Positions 39,330 to 49,273 of a stretch of 64,000 bases of DNA are shown here, in pieces. This stretch comes from Herpetomonas samuelpessoai (Eukaryota; Euglenozoa; Kinetoplastea; Trypanosomatida; Trypanosomatidae): contig JASAOC010002140.1 in assembly GCA_030849835.1 (NCBI GenBank), positions 248,001-312,000 on the forward strand. The letters are read 5' to 3'. The notes below the pieces were generated by a model. The model worked only from the letters and a program-made list of their open reading frames with translations. It made no database searches and had not been told where the DNA came from. Each line of letters opens with the position of its first letter. The stretch's first letter is position 1. A program made the translations under genes and the position numbers.

Positions 39330-40847
39330 ATGAAAGCTTCTTTGGTGTGGCTGAAACCAACCTTGATGACCGCGGCCGAGGCCGTTGCGGACATCCCGCA
39401 TGGCGCTTCGATTTCTTGCGGCGGCTTCGGCTACGCCGGTGTCCCGTTTGTCTTGTTAGAGGAACTTCATAAATGCGGGGCCAAGGACCTGACTCTCGCC
39501 ATTTCCTCCGTGTCTGGTGAGGAATTCGGCGTGGGTCCCTTGGCCAAGGCCGGACAATTGCAGAAGGTCATTTGCTGCTACATGGGCGATAACAAGGTGT
39601 TCTCGGATGTCTTCCAGAAGGGCCAGGTGGAGGTGGAGCTGTGCCCAATGGGAAGCCTGGTGGACCGCCTGAATGCGGGCGGCACCGGTATCAACGCGTT
39701 TTACACCACCACAGGCTACGGTACGTTTCTGTCGGAGGGAAAGCTCCCTCAACGTCTCGCCTCCGATGGGAGCGGCAAGGTGGTGAAATACACGCCCCCA
39801 CGAGAGACCCGTCTCATCAACGGCCAGTGGAACGTCCTCGAGACAGCTTTGAAGACGGACTATGCACTCGTTAAGGCGTGGAAGGCGGACCGCCGAGGGA
39901 ATCTCATTTTTCGCGCGACAGCGCGCACAAGCAACCCTGCCGTCGCACGTGCTGGACGCGTTACCATCGCCGAAGTCGAAGAGATTGTTGAAGCAGGAGA
40001 ACTCGATCCCGACAGTATTCACCTTCCTGGTGTCTTTGTCGATCGTTTGGTGCATGTGCCGAACCCGCCCAAGCCGATTGAAAACCTCGTGTTGTCTGGC
40101 GACGACGGCGGCAATGACGTCCAGGCGATGAATCATGACGACGCGAAGCACCGCATGGCTCGCCGCGCCGCGATTGAGGTGGAAAACGGCATGGTCCTGA
40201 ATCTTGGCATTGGCACACCCACGCTGGTCACCACGTATGTCGCCCCAGAAGTCAATGTGCTGCTCATGGCGGGTAACGGCATCTTGGGTCTTGGCGGCTT
40301 TCCCGCTTCCCGTGATCAGGTGGACCCAGACCTGATTAATTCGAGCAAGCAAACCGCCACGTTGGATTACAAGGTGGGTCCGTGCTTCCTCGATATCAAC
40401 GACGCTCAGGGACTTATCCGTGGCGGCAAGGTGGATGTCGCGATGCTCGGCACCATGGAGGTGGCGGAGAATGGCGACCTCGCCAATTGGATGGTGCCGG
40501 GCAAGCGCATGTCCGGCATGGGCGGTGGCATGGAGCTGGTGCAGAGCGGATGCCGCGTCATTGTGCTCACAAACCATGTCAACAAGGACGGCTCGCCAAA
40601 GCTGCTGCGACGGTGCCGTGCGCCTTTGACGGCGGCGGGCGTCGTCGACATGATTATCACGGAATTGGCTGTGTTTCAGCTTGAACGGAGGCAGGGCGAG
40701 GAGGAAAAGCATCTGGTGCTCGTAGAGCTAGCAGATGGTGTCACGGTAGAGGACATCAAAGCGAAAACGGAAGCTGATTTTGTCGTGTCACCCGACTTGA
40801 AGCCCATGCAGCTCGCCCCAGTGCCCAAGACGGAGGGGAAACGGTAA
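39330..40847 (+). CDS. SCOT/ASCT-like CoA-transferase lacking the catalytic glutamate (probable pseudoenzyme)
   Basis: The 505-residue product covers the whole length of a succinyl-CoA:3-ketoacid CoA-transferase, alpha part (CGGFGYAGVPF, AFYTTTGYGT, LVKAWKADRRGN) and beta part (LNLGIGTPTLV, GLIRGGKVDVAMLGTMEV, GMGGGMELV). In active enzymes the beta part has [SG]ENG, whose Glu carries the covalent CoA thioester. Here the same place reads MAGNGILGLGGFP, with Gly315 (codon 40272-40274) in the Glu position; GPYP has become GGFP and ESFAMIRGG has become DAQGLIRGG. Ordinary transferase chemistry should therefore be absent. The frame is intact, so it is not a decaying gene by appearance. The start MKASLVWLKPTLMTA parallels the CLFKPTIMTV stretch of the next gene, which suggests a short mitochondrial presequence. 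It may act as a non-catalytic partner of the downstream enzyme or have a changed activity. Confidence 0.9.
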   Translation: MKASLVWLKPTLMTAAEAVADIPHGASISCGGFGYAGVPFVLLEELHKCGAKDLTLAISSVSGEEFGVGPLAKAGQLQKVICCYMGDNKVFSDVFQKGQVEVELCPMGSLVDRLNAGGTGINAFYTTTGYGTFLSEGKLPQRLASDGSGKVVKYTPPRETRLINGQWNVLETALKTDYALVKAWKADRRGNLIFRATARTSNPAVARAGRVTIAEVEEIVEAGELDPDSIHLPGVFVDRLVHVPNPPKPIENLVLSGDDGGNDVQAMNHDDAKHRMARRAAIEVENGMVLNLGIGTPTLVTTYVAPEVNVLLMAGNGILGLGGFPASRDQVDPDLINSSKQTATLDYKVGPCFLDINDAQGLIRGGKVDVAMLGTMEVAENGDLANWMVPGKRMSGMGGGMELVQSGCRVIVLTNHVNKDGSPKLLRRCRAPLTAAGVVDMIITELAVFQLERRQGEEEKHLVLVELADGVTVEDIKAKTEADFVVSPDLKPMQLAPVPKTEGKR

Positions 40848-41993
40848 CCCATGTGCGTAGCGATCCAGCGGGCACACGCAAACACCTCCACAGTGGGGTG
40901 CACGAAGTATGAAGGAGTACTCCTCCGTCTCTTATTGTTTTTGTTGTGTTTCACTCCAGCCATGTCCACCGCATAGCACGCGTCCGACACGTTCGCAAGA
41001 CGCAAGCCAGTTTTATTGATTGGTGTAGCGGTACTCATGGTCAACGGTTTCTTTTTAAATATATATATTTATTTTTACTTCGTGGCGCATCAAACAGAAG
41101 GGAGACATTAAAGCTGTGCCTTGTGATATCGGGATTCATCAGAGCAAATGGTATCGTTTGCCTTGTATCCTCCACTCTCTACAACCAGCATTTTTTTTTC
41201 TTTTTTCGTCTTCTTCTGGTGAGCGCATTTACATATTTTTTAAATTTCCTCTCTTTCTCTCCCTCTACGTTGTCCCGTCCTCACTTCGCACGCCTCCTTC
41301 GTCTCCACAGCTAAGGAAATTAACAGGACAGATGAGAAGTGGTTTGGAACCGGTCGTCTACCAGCGCTGGTAAGGGTGATCAACGCCGCTGCCCTCTTCA
41401 TCACCGGGTCTCGGATGCTACCCTCACCGGAGTGAAGGGATGCACAGCAGCTCTCCGACAGCGCACAATCTCTATTTGACAGGCGTCACTGTGATTCGTT
41501 GTTTTTCCCCTGTTCTCTCCACGTCGCGCTCTGTTTTCATTCCACTTATGGCTTAGAAACCTTTCTCCTAGTCTTTTCGCCCTAATCCAGTCCGTGACTG
41601 TCGCACTCTCCGTTGTAGTCTCGATACCAACACGATCCCCTTCAACGTCGTGAGTTCTGGTCCGCTTAAAAAGGACTTCCCTGTTTGTGTTTTCGTCGCA
41701 CGGCACTTGTTTTAACCGACAGGTACTATATTAACTAATTCGTTGTGCTAGCTTCTTTCTCACTTCCTTTTCTGACTGTTAACTTCCCTCTACTTCTTCT
41801 TGTTAGCTACCACCACTTCGCCCTCTCTCCAAATTCTCTGACGGTCAGCCCCACCGGCCCTCTTCTCCCTTCCCTCAGCTTGCGCGAAATCTCTTCCGGT
41901 TTAGTGCAGCCATTGTAGACACTTTTGAAATTCCACGAGTGGTGGCAAAGATAGACACACCCCGAGGACGACTTGGAACGACCCGTCGCGCAA
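40848..41993. other. Spacer between the CoA-transferases
   Basis: No gene is supported. There are AT-rich sequence at 41055-41080, a T run near 41190, and pyrimidine-rich sequence from 41745 to the acceptor at 41878. Confidence 0.7.
41861..41878 (+). promoter_or_regulatory. Candidate trans-splice acceptor of second CoA-transferase
   Basis: A strong C/T tract ends in CAG at 41876-41878, giving a 115-base 5' UTR before ATG 41994. Confidence 0.55.
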
Positions 41994-43502
41994 ATGCTCC
42001 GCCGCTGCCAGTGTCTCTTCAAGCCCACGATCATGACCGTCAAGGAGGCCCTCCAAGATGTAAACAATGGGGCCAGCGTTGCCTTCGGCGGTTTCGGGCT
42101 CTGCGGTCTGCCCTTCGAGCTGCTGGATGAGCTGCATCGAAGGGGCACGAAGGACTTGACGTTGATTGGTGGGACCATGTCCGGTTCGGACGCTGGTGGC
42201 ACGGGACCCCTGGCACGAGACGGTCGTATCAAGAAAGCCATCACCACGTACGTAGGCGAAAACAAGACCTTCCTTGACGCGCTGCTGGCGGGTAAGCTGG
42301 ACGTGGAGTTCTGTCCCATGGGGAGTCTCATCACCCGCTTGTACGCTGCGGGCTCGGGCATGCCCGCCTTCTACACCCCAACGGCCTATGGTACGGCGGT
42401 GCAGACGGGACACCTGCCCGTTCATTTCGGGCCGGATGGAACCATCACGAAGATGAGCGAGCCCCGTGAAACGCGACAGTTCAACGGTCGGTGGTGCACC
42501 CTGGAGACGGCCCTGCACGCAGACTTTGGGTTCGTGCGCGCGTGGAAGGCGGACACCCGGGGCAACCTCATTTTCCGTGGCACCACCGCCAACTTCAACT
42601 ACGCCACCGCGCGCGCCTCCAAGGTGTGCATCGCGGAGGTGGAGGAGATTGTGGAGTGCGGCACGTTTGAGCCGAGCCAGGTGCACCTGCCGGGCATCTA
42701 CATTGACCGCCTCGTGAAGCCAGACTACCTCAAGAAGGATGTGGAATTTGTCGTGACGCGGTCATCAAAGAGTGATACAGATGCTGCGAGCGTTCAGAAA
42801 CAGGCGAGCCTCGCTCACTCTGGGAAACACCGCATCGCGCGGCGCGCGGCGCTCGAGGTTTCCGAAGGCATGTACCTCAACCTCGGCGTCGGCGTCCCCA
42901 ATCTCGTCGCTAGCTACATCCCGGACTCCATGGATGTCATCCTTCAGGGTGAGAACGGTATGCTTGGCATCGGCCCGTACCCCACCAAGGATGAGGTGGA
43001 TGTGGACATCACCAACGCGGGCAAGCAGACGGTGACCATTCGCAAGGACGGCGGGTCTTTGTTTGACAGCCAAGAATCGTTTGCCATGATCCGTGGTGGG
43101 CACATGGATGTGACGATGCTGGGCGCGCTCCAGGTGTCTTCGAATGGGGACATCGCCAGCTGGTATGTTCCTGGCAAGGTGCTCAAGGGCATGGGCGGCG
43201 CCATGGACCTCGTGTCGTCGGGGGTGAAGACCATGGTGCTCATGGAACACACCGCGAAGGACGGGCAATCCCGTGTGGTGGACACGTGCTCTATCCCGCT
43301 GACGGGTCTGGGCTGCGTTGACATCCTCATCACGGAACTCGCCCTGTTCCGCTTTGTGAAGCAGTCCAGCGGTGTGAACAAGATGATCCTCTGCGAGGTT
43401 GCTGAGGGCGTCAGTGTGGACGAGGTGCGCGCAAAAACCTTGGCGCGCTTCGAGGTCTCACCGGACCTAGAGACGATGAAGATGGCGCCAACAATTCACT
43501 AA
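41994..43502 (+). CDS. ASCT: Acetate:succinate / succinyl-CoA:3-ketoacid CoA-transferase, mitochondrial
   Basis: The 502-residue product is a class I CoA-transferase with alpha and beta halves in one chain. In trypanosomatids the mitochondrial enzyme moves CoA from acetyl-CoA to succinate, releasing acetate and feeding succinyl-CoA to ATP formation. Motifs: FGGFGLCGLPFELL, FYTPTAYGT, VRAWKADTRGNLIF, VEEIVECG, LNLGVGVPNLV, and QGENGMLGIGPYP with the catalytic Glu320 (codon 42951-42953), ESFAMIRGGHMDVTMLGA, GMGGAMDLVSS. The start MLRRCQCLFKPTIMTV is Arg/Lys-rich, has no acidic residue and fits a short mitochondrial presequence; ATG 41994 is the first in frame. There is no C-terminal peroxisomal SKL-type signal. 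It stands directly downstream of a degenerate-site paralogue, evidently by tandem duplication. Whether the preferred acid is acetate or acetoacetate cannot be told from sequence. Confidence 0.95.
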   Translation: MLRRCQCLFKPTIMTVKEALQDVNNGASVAFGGFGLCGLPFELLDELHRRGTKDLTLIGGTMSGSDAGGTGPLARDGRIKKAITTYVGENKTFLDALLAGKLDVEFCPMGSLITRLYAAGSGMPAFYTPTAYGTAVQTGHLPVHFGPDGTITKMSEPRETRQFNGRWCTLETALHADFGFVRAWKADTRGNLIFRGTTANFNYATARASKVCIAEVEEIVECGTFEPSQVHLPGIYIDRLVKPDYLKKDVEFVVTRSSKSDTDAASVQKQASLAHSGKHRIARRAALEVSEGMYLNLGVGVPNLVASYIPDSMDVILQGENGMLGIGPYPTKDEVDVDITNAGKQTVTIRKDGGSLFDSQESFAMIRGGHMDVTMLGALQVSSNGDIASWYVPGKVLKGMGGAMDLVSSGVKTMVLMEHTAKDGQSRVVDTCSIPLTGLGCVDILITELALFRFVKQSSGVNKMILCEVAEGVSVDEVRAKTLARFEVSPDLETMKMAPTIH

Positions 43503-45187
43503 GGTCAGATACCTGTTATCGAGAGACAAAGTGATGCAGTGATCCACTCCTAACCCCGTTTGTCCACGAGGTCCTCTCGCACTGAAACGTTTCTGCGCGT
43601 TCTATGCCGGGGCGGACAGAAAGGCTAACGGCGCTTGCCTATTGTAACATAAGCAGTGTGAATGTTGTGTGACTGTGTCGATTCTGATACCTGCTTCTGT
43701 GCGTGTTCCTTCTTCTTTCTTTCCCACCAGCGATGGCAGTATCACTTACGCCTTTTTCTTTTGCTCTCAGAACCTTTTAAATGCGACCGTACGACTTGCC
43801 GGTGGGCCCTCATACACCACGCGCCAACCTCTTCCTGTGTATCCCGCCCACCGTGGCCCTCTTTTTTTTTTTTTTCTTGTCTTGTTGGTTTTCTTGCTGA
43901 TCTCTCACGGTATCTGTAGGGAGACTCTTTTTCTTGCTAATCATAAGTGCGCCAATTCGCCCACTTGTTTAGAATGATACCAAACCACTCGAATTTCCGT
44001 TTTTTTTTTTGTTCTCCTTCGCTCTTCCATGTCCTCGCTTTCCTTACCTCTCTCGCTTTTTGTATTAGCAAGGCGATCGTTACAGGTGACCTCATCTGTG
44101 TGACCGTCACAGATGTCACACAGTGTCCTCTTTTTTTTCTTTCTCTTTTCTCTAAAATTACCAAAACGACAAAAGGCGTGCGTCAACGCTCCTGATGTAG
44201 CTCCCGCTTCGTTCCGTGGACTTCACCGACCGGTTTCTCTGTACGCTAGAATAATGCATGCTTCTTGGTGACGACAGTGAAGCCGCAGATCATGTTCGCT
44301 GCACGTAGAGAAACCCTCGACGAGCCGTCCTCGATGCAACCGAAGGATGCGGCGTCTTCTTTTCCTTCTTGTCTCGTTGACCTTAACAACGGTTCTATGT
44401 TTTACTTTTTCCACTCAGCTGTTTCCTTTTTTTTTGTTTTTGTTTATTCTTCTCATCACTAACCTCTTTCCTTCTTGCTTTCACACATAATCGCATGGAC
44501 CCTCTATGTTTTCCAGGGGATCTAAAGCGGTGCGACTGTGGGAGAGAAGTGATATATCTGTAACCTTTTCTTTTTTTCATCTTCTCTTTTTCAGTGCTAG
44601 CGTTTCGTACCTGTTGTTCGTTGGATACACTCCTTCTTCACATCATACGTATCTTCTCATTTTTCTACTTCCATCTCTCCTCCCTCGTTGTTTACCGAAA
44701 CCGCCAAGAAAGTACAGCAACGGCTAGCTTACCACGCATTGGCGTAGGGATCTCGAGGATCACAACGCTATACCAAGTGAACCCCTAGAGTATAGGAGGA
44801 CACTATTCTCGCTCCCGCGCCTCTCAGGCTATTTGGTGAGATTGCGAATGTCAGGACCGGCAAATCTACCACTGTGCGCGCCTGAATCAGACTCATGCCT
44901 CTGCCGCCTTCCTCCTTCTCGTTTGTTAGTGTCTCTTTTCTTTTATTGAACGACATCACCTAGTAGAGACTGAACGTAACACGGTCGGAACAGACGAGCG
45001 TACTGTAGATTTACTCCTCCTCTTCCTACCGTGTTCTGGGTGCACCTATATTATACGGTGCACATCGCTTCACACGTTTTACTTATCTTCCCCTAACTTG
45101 CTTTGCAGTCACTCAACTCCCATTGCTCGTTCGCGTTTTCTTTCGAAATTTTCCCACGGTCTACTAGAACAGTTTATAGAGCTTAGA
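43503..45187. other. Spacer of about 1.7 kb
   Basis: No gene is supported. T runs lie near 43863-43876, 44001-44010 and 44428-44436; the rest is mixed pyrimidine-rich sequence ending in the acceptor at 45108. Confidence 0.7.
45067..45108 (+). promoter_or_regulatory. Candidate trans-splice acceptor
   Basis: A C/T-rich stretch ends in GCAG at 45105-45108, giving a 79-base 5' UTR before ATG 45188. Confidence 0.6.
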
Positions 45188-48100
45188 ATGAATTATCCGC
45201 CTTCCATTAGTTTCGGTGAAAATGGCGTACATCCTGCTTTGTCAGCGTCCGCGAACTTGACATACCACGAGCTGGATGCTGGCACGCCGGACGGACATCC
45301 GAAACGTTTGTCACGTGTCTCACGGTCCCCTCCTATCGAGGAGTCGCAGCTATCGTTGTCTCCCCGCGACACTCAACCCTGGTCCTTTGAAGTCCTCCAA
45401 TGGGAACGACAAGCGGACTCGCGCGGTAAAGGGGCGTCGTCTTCCCCGCGGGTGTCACCGTTCTCCACACTGGCGCAACTCGTGGACGCGGATGCCCGTC
45501 CACCGCCAGGGCTGGAGCCTCGCTGGGTCCCGTTTCGCATCGTAAAGTGGAACCCCACTGACCAGAAGGTCTCCATCCGCACGGGCAGAGGTGCACGTCC
45601 GGCGGGCGGCGGCAGGTATGTCTTTGACCAGGTTCCGGGGAGCGGCGGGTTGGTGGGTCGCGCACCGTCTTCGTCATCGTTCGCTAACGCGAACCGCGGC
45701 CAGAGTAACAGAGTGACGCGGGAGGACCGCCTTGGCGCCAGAGAAGACACTGCGTCGTCGAGAAACGCTGTGTCCGCGTCAGCTGTTGCACGGATGGGGG
45801 CGATGGCCTCTCCGAACCATTACAGTGACAGCGAGGGAGAGGACTCAGTGGACAGTGTCGGCGCTTCTGCGCACTACTCCCATCGTCTATCACCCAGAGA
45901 CCGGATGTCTTTCTACACAGGAAAAGGTGCAGAGCGCTCATTTCCTGCCAACGGTGCTTCAAATCTGTCGCAGGTGAAGCCTCGTGCGATTCAATTCCAA
46001 CTTGGAGACCTGCGAGCTGTGCAGAGGTACTGCTTCTCCCATCCTCTCACGGTCGAGCTAACGTCCGACTGCAACGAATATAGTGACGAGCGACGAACGG
46101 ACCCCATTGCCTATCGCTTCTGTCTCTTTGGCCCTGTAGGTGTTATTATACGTCTGAGTGGCGGTTTTGAGGTTTTTCTCGTTTTTCGCAATGTATCTGA
46201 GGCAGAGGAGGTTCACAATTTCTTGCAACGAGCCCTTGAACGACGCCATCCGTCTGCCAAGATAGCGTCCGACGATGGACCGGGGACATCACAACCACTC
46301 GGAAACGCGTCCAAAACACGGTCCGATAAGTCTAAACGCGGAACGTCAACGAAGGGTGGCCGAAAACTTCGGGTTGGCTCCCCGAAAAAGAAGGAAGCGC
46401 CGCCATCGCCCCGTGCGGATGCGAGCACAAGCCGAATAGAGGGCAGCAGTCTTTATGACCAATCGACTCTTAATACGAGTGCCAACACCACAACAACCAA
46501 TAGTTCCCGGATGCGGCACTTGCGCATCCCTGAGGATGCGTCTATCCATGTGCGACCATTCTTGGCAACTACCAATGGCATAACAGGGTCGCATGAGGGC
46601 GTGGATAGAAAGCCAAGACGCCTCTTTATGAAACCATCCCGGATCACACGCCGCTACATGCGGGGGATTCCCAGCACCCATTTGTCCCAGCAGGTCTCTG
46701 ATCCGACTGCCTCTTCCACGTTCACCACGCGTCAGGGAAACCGCGGCGCTCCTGGGAGATCGCCTGGTGGTACCGTATCGATTGACAACAAGGAACGAAC
46801 GTTGAACGTACACCTGACATGTTCCAAGACCCTGTGGTGGCAGCGCATGAAGCACAAGCTCTCTGCCCACGCCCCAGCTTCACTTACGGTGAACCTGCTC
46901 ACGAGCCGCATGGTGAACCTGAGCCGTCAAGGACGCAGTCTCGCGTGGCACTTTGAACTGCCCTCCGATTACCCGATGCCTCTTGACAAATCCCTGGCAC
47001 GAATGGTCGGTCCTCTTGCGCAAGGTCCATCTGACACGCAGAGCGGAGACGTGGCCTGGCACGGTGTCTGGGAGGTGACGTTGCCGTCCCCTGCGATAAA
47101 GGAGGCGTGGCTTCGATTTTTTGACTTGATTGGTGCGCGCGTGGATTGGTCAGGGCACGAACGTGCGTATGTTGACCCCACGCCTACGAGTCTCGCGGAA
47201 AATTACAGCCAACGTCACTCCTCACAGGCGAAGGTGTCTGAAGAGGCGGACGTCTTCTCTCCCGCGGAGGGACGTGAGTCCCACACAAGCCTTGGAGAGC
47301 CACAGACCCCAGAAGACATTCCCCGCACAGCATTGCCATCTTCTGACTCGGAAGCTGGGACAGAAGACGGTGACACAACGGAGCCACCTCCACCAGAGCC
47401 TATAACCCACACTCGAATCCATCGAGAGATGCTTACACCTTTGGCGTCCTCCGCGCTGCCAAGTGACGTTGACGCCTCCGCCGCTCCCGCGCTCCCATTA
47501 CAGGAAGCAACGTCACGCCTGGGAACGGTGGCTGCGCCTCCGACAGCGAGTGCCCCAGAGGAAGACAGCTCATCCGCTAGCGACCGGTCTCCCCAGACGA
47601 CCACTTCACCGGACAACTCCTCTGGGAACACAGAAACCGTGCCAGTCGACGTTTCTGCGTCGTCGTCGTCCTCTGATGCGCGCACGTCATCGCCCCCTCC
47701 TCCAGCGCCTGCCACACCGCCTCCTCCTCCTGTAGAGGCACCACCAACGCGCGTGGAGGATGGAATTCCTCGCTCTTTGAGCGGCTGGCGATCCATTCTA
47801 CAGCGGGATCGCAGTAGCGATTCCCCCAGCACAGACCCCACTCCCCTCAAGCCATCCGACGCATCCCCCACGTCGCAGAACACCACAGTGCTGCCATCAC
47901 CCGTCATTCGCCCACCGGGTGAATTGCCGCCATGGCGTCAAGCACTCATCGCATCTTCGGCCGTCCATGACCCTTCATCACGTGATGAGAGTCTGGTGGC
48001 TCCACAGGGGACACCAAACCCCACTGCGAAAGAGTTGCAATGGCCTGACGAAGCCGGGCACCACGAACCCAGCGAGGACGAACAGGGCTTCTTGGAATCC

Positions 48101-48751
48101 TCTGGGGACTCCTCGCTCGCCTCAATGTACTGCTCCCCTGATGTCTTTGAGAACAACCCAGCACACCAAGAGGAAAGCCCCTTGCACCCACGATCCATAG
48201 CGTCCCACGCAATGACCGCGAGCTCTCCGCCTCCTCGTAGGCAGCCTCCTCCTGGGGCCGATATCAAGGGTCCCCCTCGAGAGCGGTCGCACACGCAACC
48301 TCCGTTTTCACCGTCGTCTAGCGACACTCCTGTCATCTCCCCGACTTCCCCGCCGGACTCCCCGCGGACACCAGCAGACGTAGCTGTGCTGACGGGAAGA
48401 AAAGAACACCAAAGGGCTTCGCCTCTTGATGCTTCTTCCCCCTTAACGGATCGAACGCCCACGGGCCTCCGTGGTTTTATAGAGAGCTCGCCCACCACAC
48501 GCACAGCGGCAGAGGCCCTGGCCCATCAGCTGTTTCCACCCCAGCGGGGCCGCATCAGCGTTCTCGGCATCACCCGTGACAGCAGCGGTGACTCTATCCC
48601 TCCTCCTCCATCATCGGAAATGAGCTCGGACGGTCGTAGCAACGACGGAGCGTCCCTCCTGCTGCCGTATGCGCGGTCGATGGACAATCGCTCTTTCGTC
48701 AATCGATCCTTTGTGTCCACAGGCTCACGTACCTCTACAGTGGATGCGTAA
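45188..48751 (+). CDS. Unrecognised large proline-rich protein with PH-like segments
   Basis: I do not recognise this 1187-residue protein. The first ATG in frame is 45188 (MNYPPSISFGENG), downstream of a good acceptor. Two parts look folded. Residues about 264-355 read as strands with a closing helix (IQFQLGDLRAVQRYCF, YRFCLFGPVGVIIRL, FEVFLVFRNVSEAEEVHNFL). Residues about 537-654 do the same (RTLNVHLTCSKTLWWQRM, SLTVNLLTSRMVNLS, SLAWHFELPSD, WHGVWEVTLPSPAIKEAWLRFF). A run of strands followed by a helix containing Trp suggests PH-like domains, but this is inference from pattern. The second half is disordered, with acidic Ser-rich stretches and poly-Pro around residues 835-860 that could bind SH3/WW/EVH1-type partners. 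No catalytic motif is seen. Confidence 0.82.
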   Translation: MNYPPSISFGENGVHPALSASANLTYHELDAGTPDGHPKRLSRVSRSPPIEESQLSLSPRDTQPWSFEVLQWERQADSRGKGASSSPRVSPFSTLAQLVDADARPPPGLEPRWVPFRIVKWNPTDQKVSIRTGRGARPAGGGRYVFDQVPGSGGLVGRAPSSSSFANANRGQSNRVTREDRLGAREDTASSRNAVSASAVARMGAMASPNHYSDSEGEDSVDSVGASAHYSHRLSPRDRMSFYTGKGAERSFPANGASNLSQVKPRAIQFQLGDLRAVQRYCFSHPLTVELTSDCNEYSDERRTDPIAYRFCLFGPVGVIIRLSGGFEVFLVFRNVSEAEEVHNFLQRALERRHPSAKIASDDGPGTSQPLGNASKTRSDKSKRGTSTKGGRKLRVGSPKKKEAPPSPRADASTSRIEGSSLYDQSTLNTSANTTTTNSSRMRHLRIPEDASIHVRPFLATTNGITGSHEGVDRKPRRLFMKPSRITRRYMRGIPSTHLSQQVSDPTASSTFTTRQGNRGAPGRSPGGTVSIDNKERTLNVHLTCSKTLWWQRMKHKLSAHAPASLTVNLLTSRMVNLSRQGRSLAWHFELPSDYPMPLDKSLARMVGPLAQGPSDTQSGDVAWHGVWEVTLPSPAIKEAWLRFFDLIGARVDWSGHERAYVDPTPTSLAENYSQRHSSQAKVSEEADVFSPAEGRESHTSLGEPQTPEDIPRTALPSSDSEAGTEDGDTTEPPPPEPITHTRIHREMLTPLASSALPSDVDASAAPALPLQEATSRLGTVAAPPTASAPEEDSSSASDRSPQTTTSPDNSSGNTETVPVDVSASSSSSDARTSSPPPPAPATPPPPPVEAPPTRVEDGIPRSLSGWRSILQRDRSSDSPSTDPTPLKPSDASPTSQNTTVLPSPVIRPPGELPPWRQALIASSAVHDPSSRDESLVAPQGTPNPTAKELQWPDEAGHHEPSEDEQGFLESSGDSSLASMYCSPDVFENNPAHQEESPLHPRSIASHAMTASSPPPRRQPPPGADIKGPPRERSHTQPPFSPSSSDTPVISPTSPPDSPRTPADVAVLTGRKEHQRASPLDASSPLTDRTPTGLRGFIESSPTTRTAAEALAHQLFPPQRGRISVLGITRDSSGDSIPPPPSSEMSSDGRSNDGASLLLPYARSMDNRSFVNRSFVSTGSRTSTVDA

Positions 48752-49273
48752 TGTGAAGGCGAACGGTACAGGCAAACGGTGTAGAAATAACCGTGCGGTG
48801 TGTCCCCACGATTGACGGGATGGGCGAAAAGATCCGAAGTGTTTCAGATCTGTGTTACCCACGCAGCATTACTGTACGACTCCGTGGAGGTCGTTTGCTC
48901 GCTCCTCTTTTTTTTTTCTTGTCTTCTACACCGCCTACAGTCACTCCAGTCCCACACCCTGTTCATACAGAGAGACGTACACGCACGTGAACGAGTAAAA
49001 ACGCAGGAAACCAACGGAACACGTGCACACCTGCGCCACAGAATTGCACATCTATAGGCAACTGGATGATGTGCTAGATTTCAGTTGTTTCATACCCCAT
49101 GCTCCTTGCCTCATCCTGGTGAAATTAAAAAAACAGTGTATGTGGTGCACGTCGTCCCTCTCATATCTTCTGCTCTCCATGTTGCTATGTTTCTCCCTTC
49201 CACCACCGCTCGATGACTGGTATCCCCCTCCCCCTTCCCGAAGTCATTACGTCCATCTTTATGGGACTTTGCA
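48752..49273. other. Spacer
   Basis: No gene is supported. A T run lies near 48908-48917; pyrimidine-rich sequence at 49150-49235 ends in AG near 49238. An out-of-frame ATG at 49261 precedes the next gene. Confidence 0.65.

Noticed and set aside
39456-40712. 418-codon frame on the minus strand
   Set aside because: It lies wholly opposite the CoA-transferase-like gene and is a by-product of its codon bias; no family resemblance.
39330-40847. Upstream CoA-transferase as a decaying pseudogene
   Set aside because: The frame is intact over its full length and most structural motifs are kept; only active-site positions are changed, which fits a pseudoenzyme better than decay.
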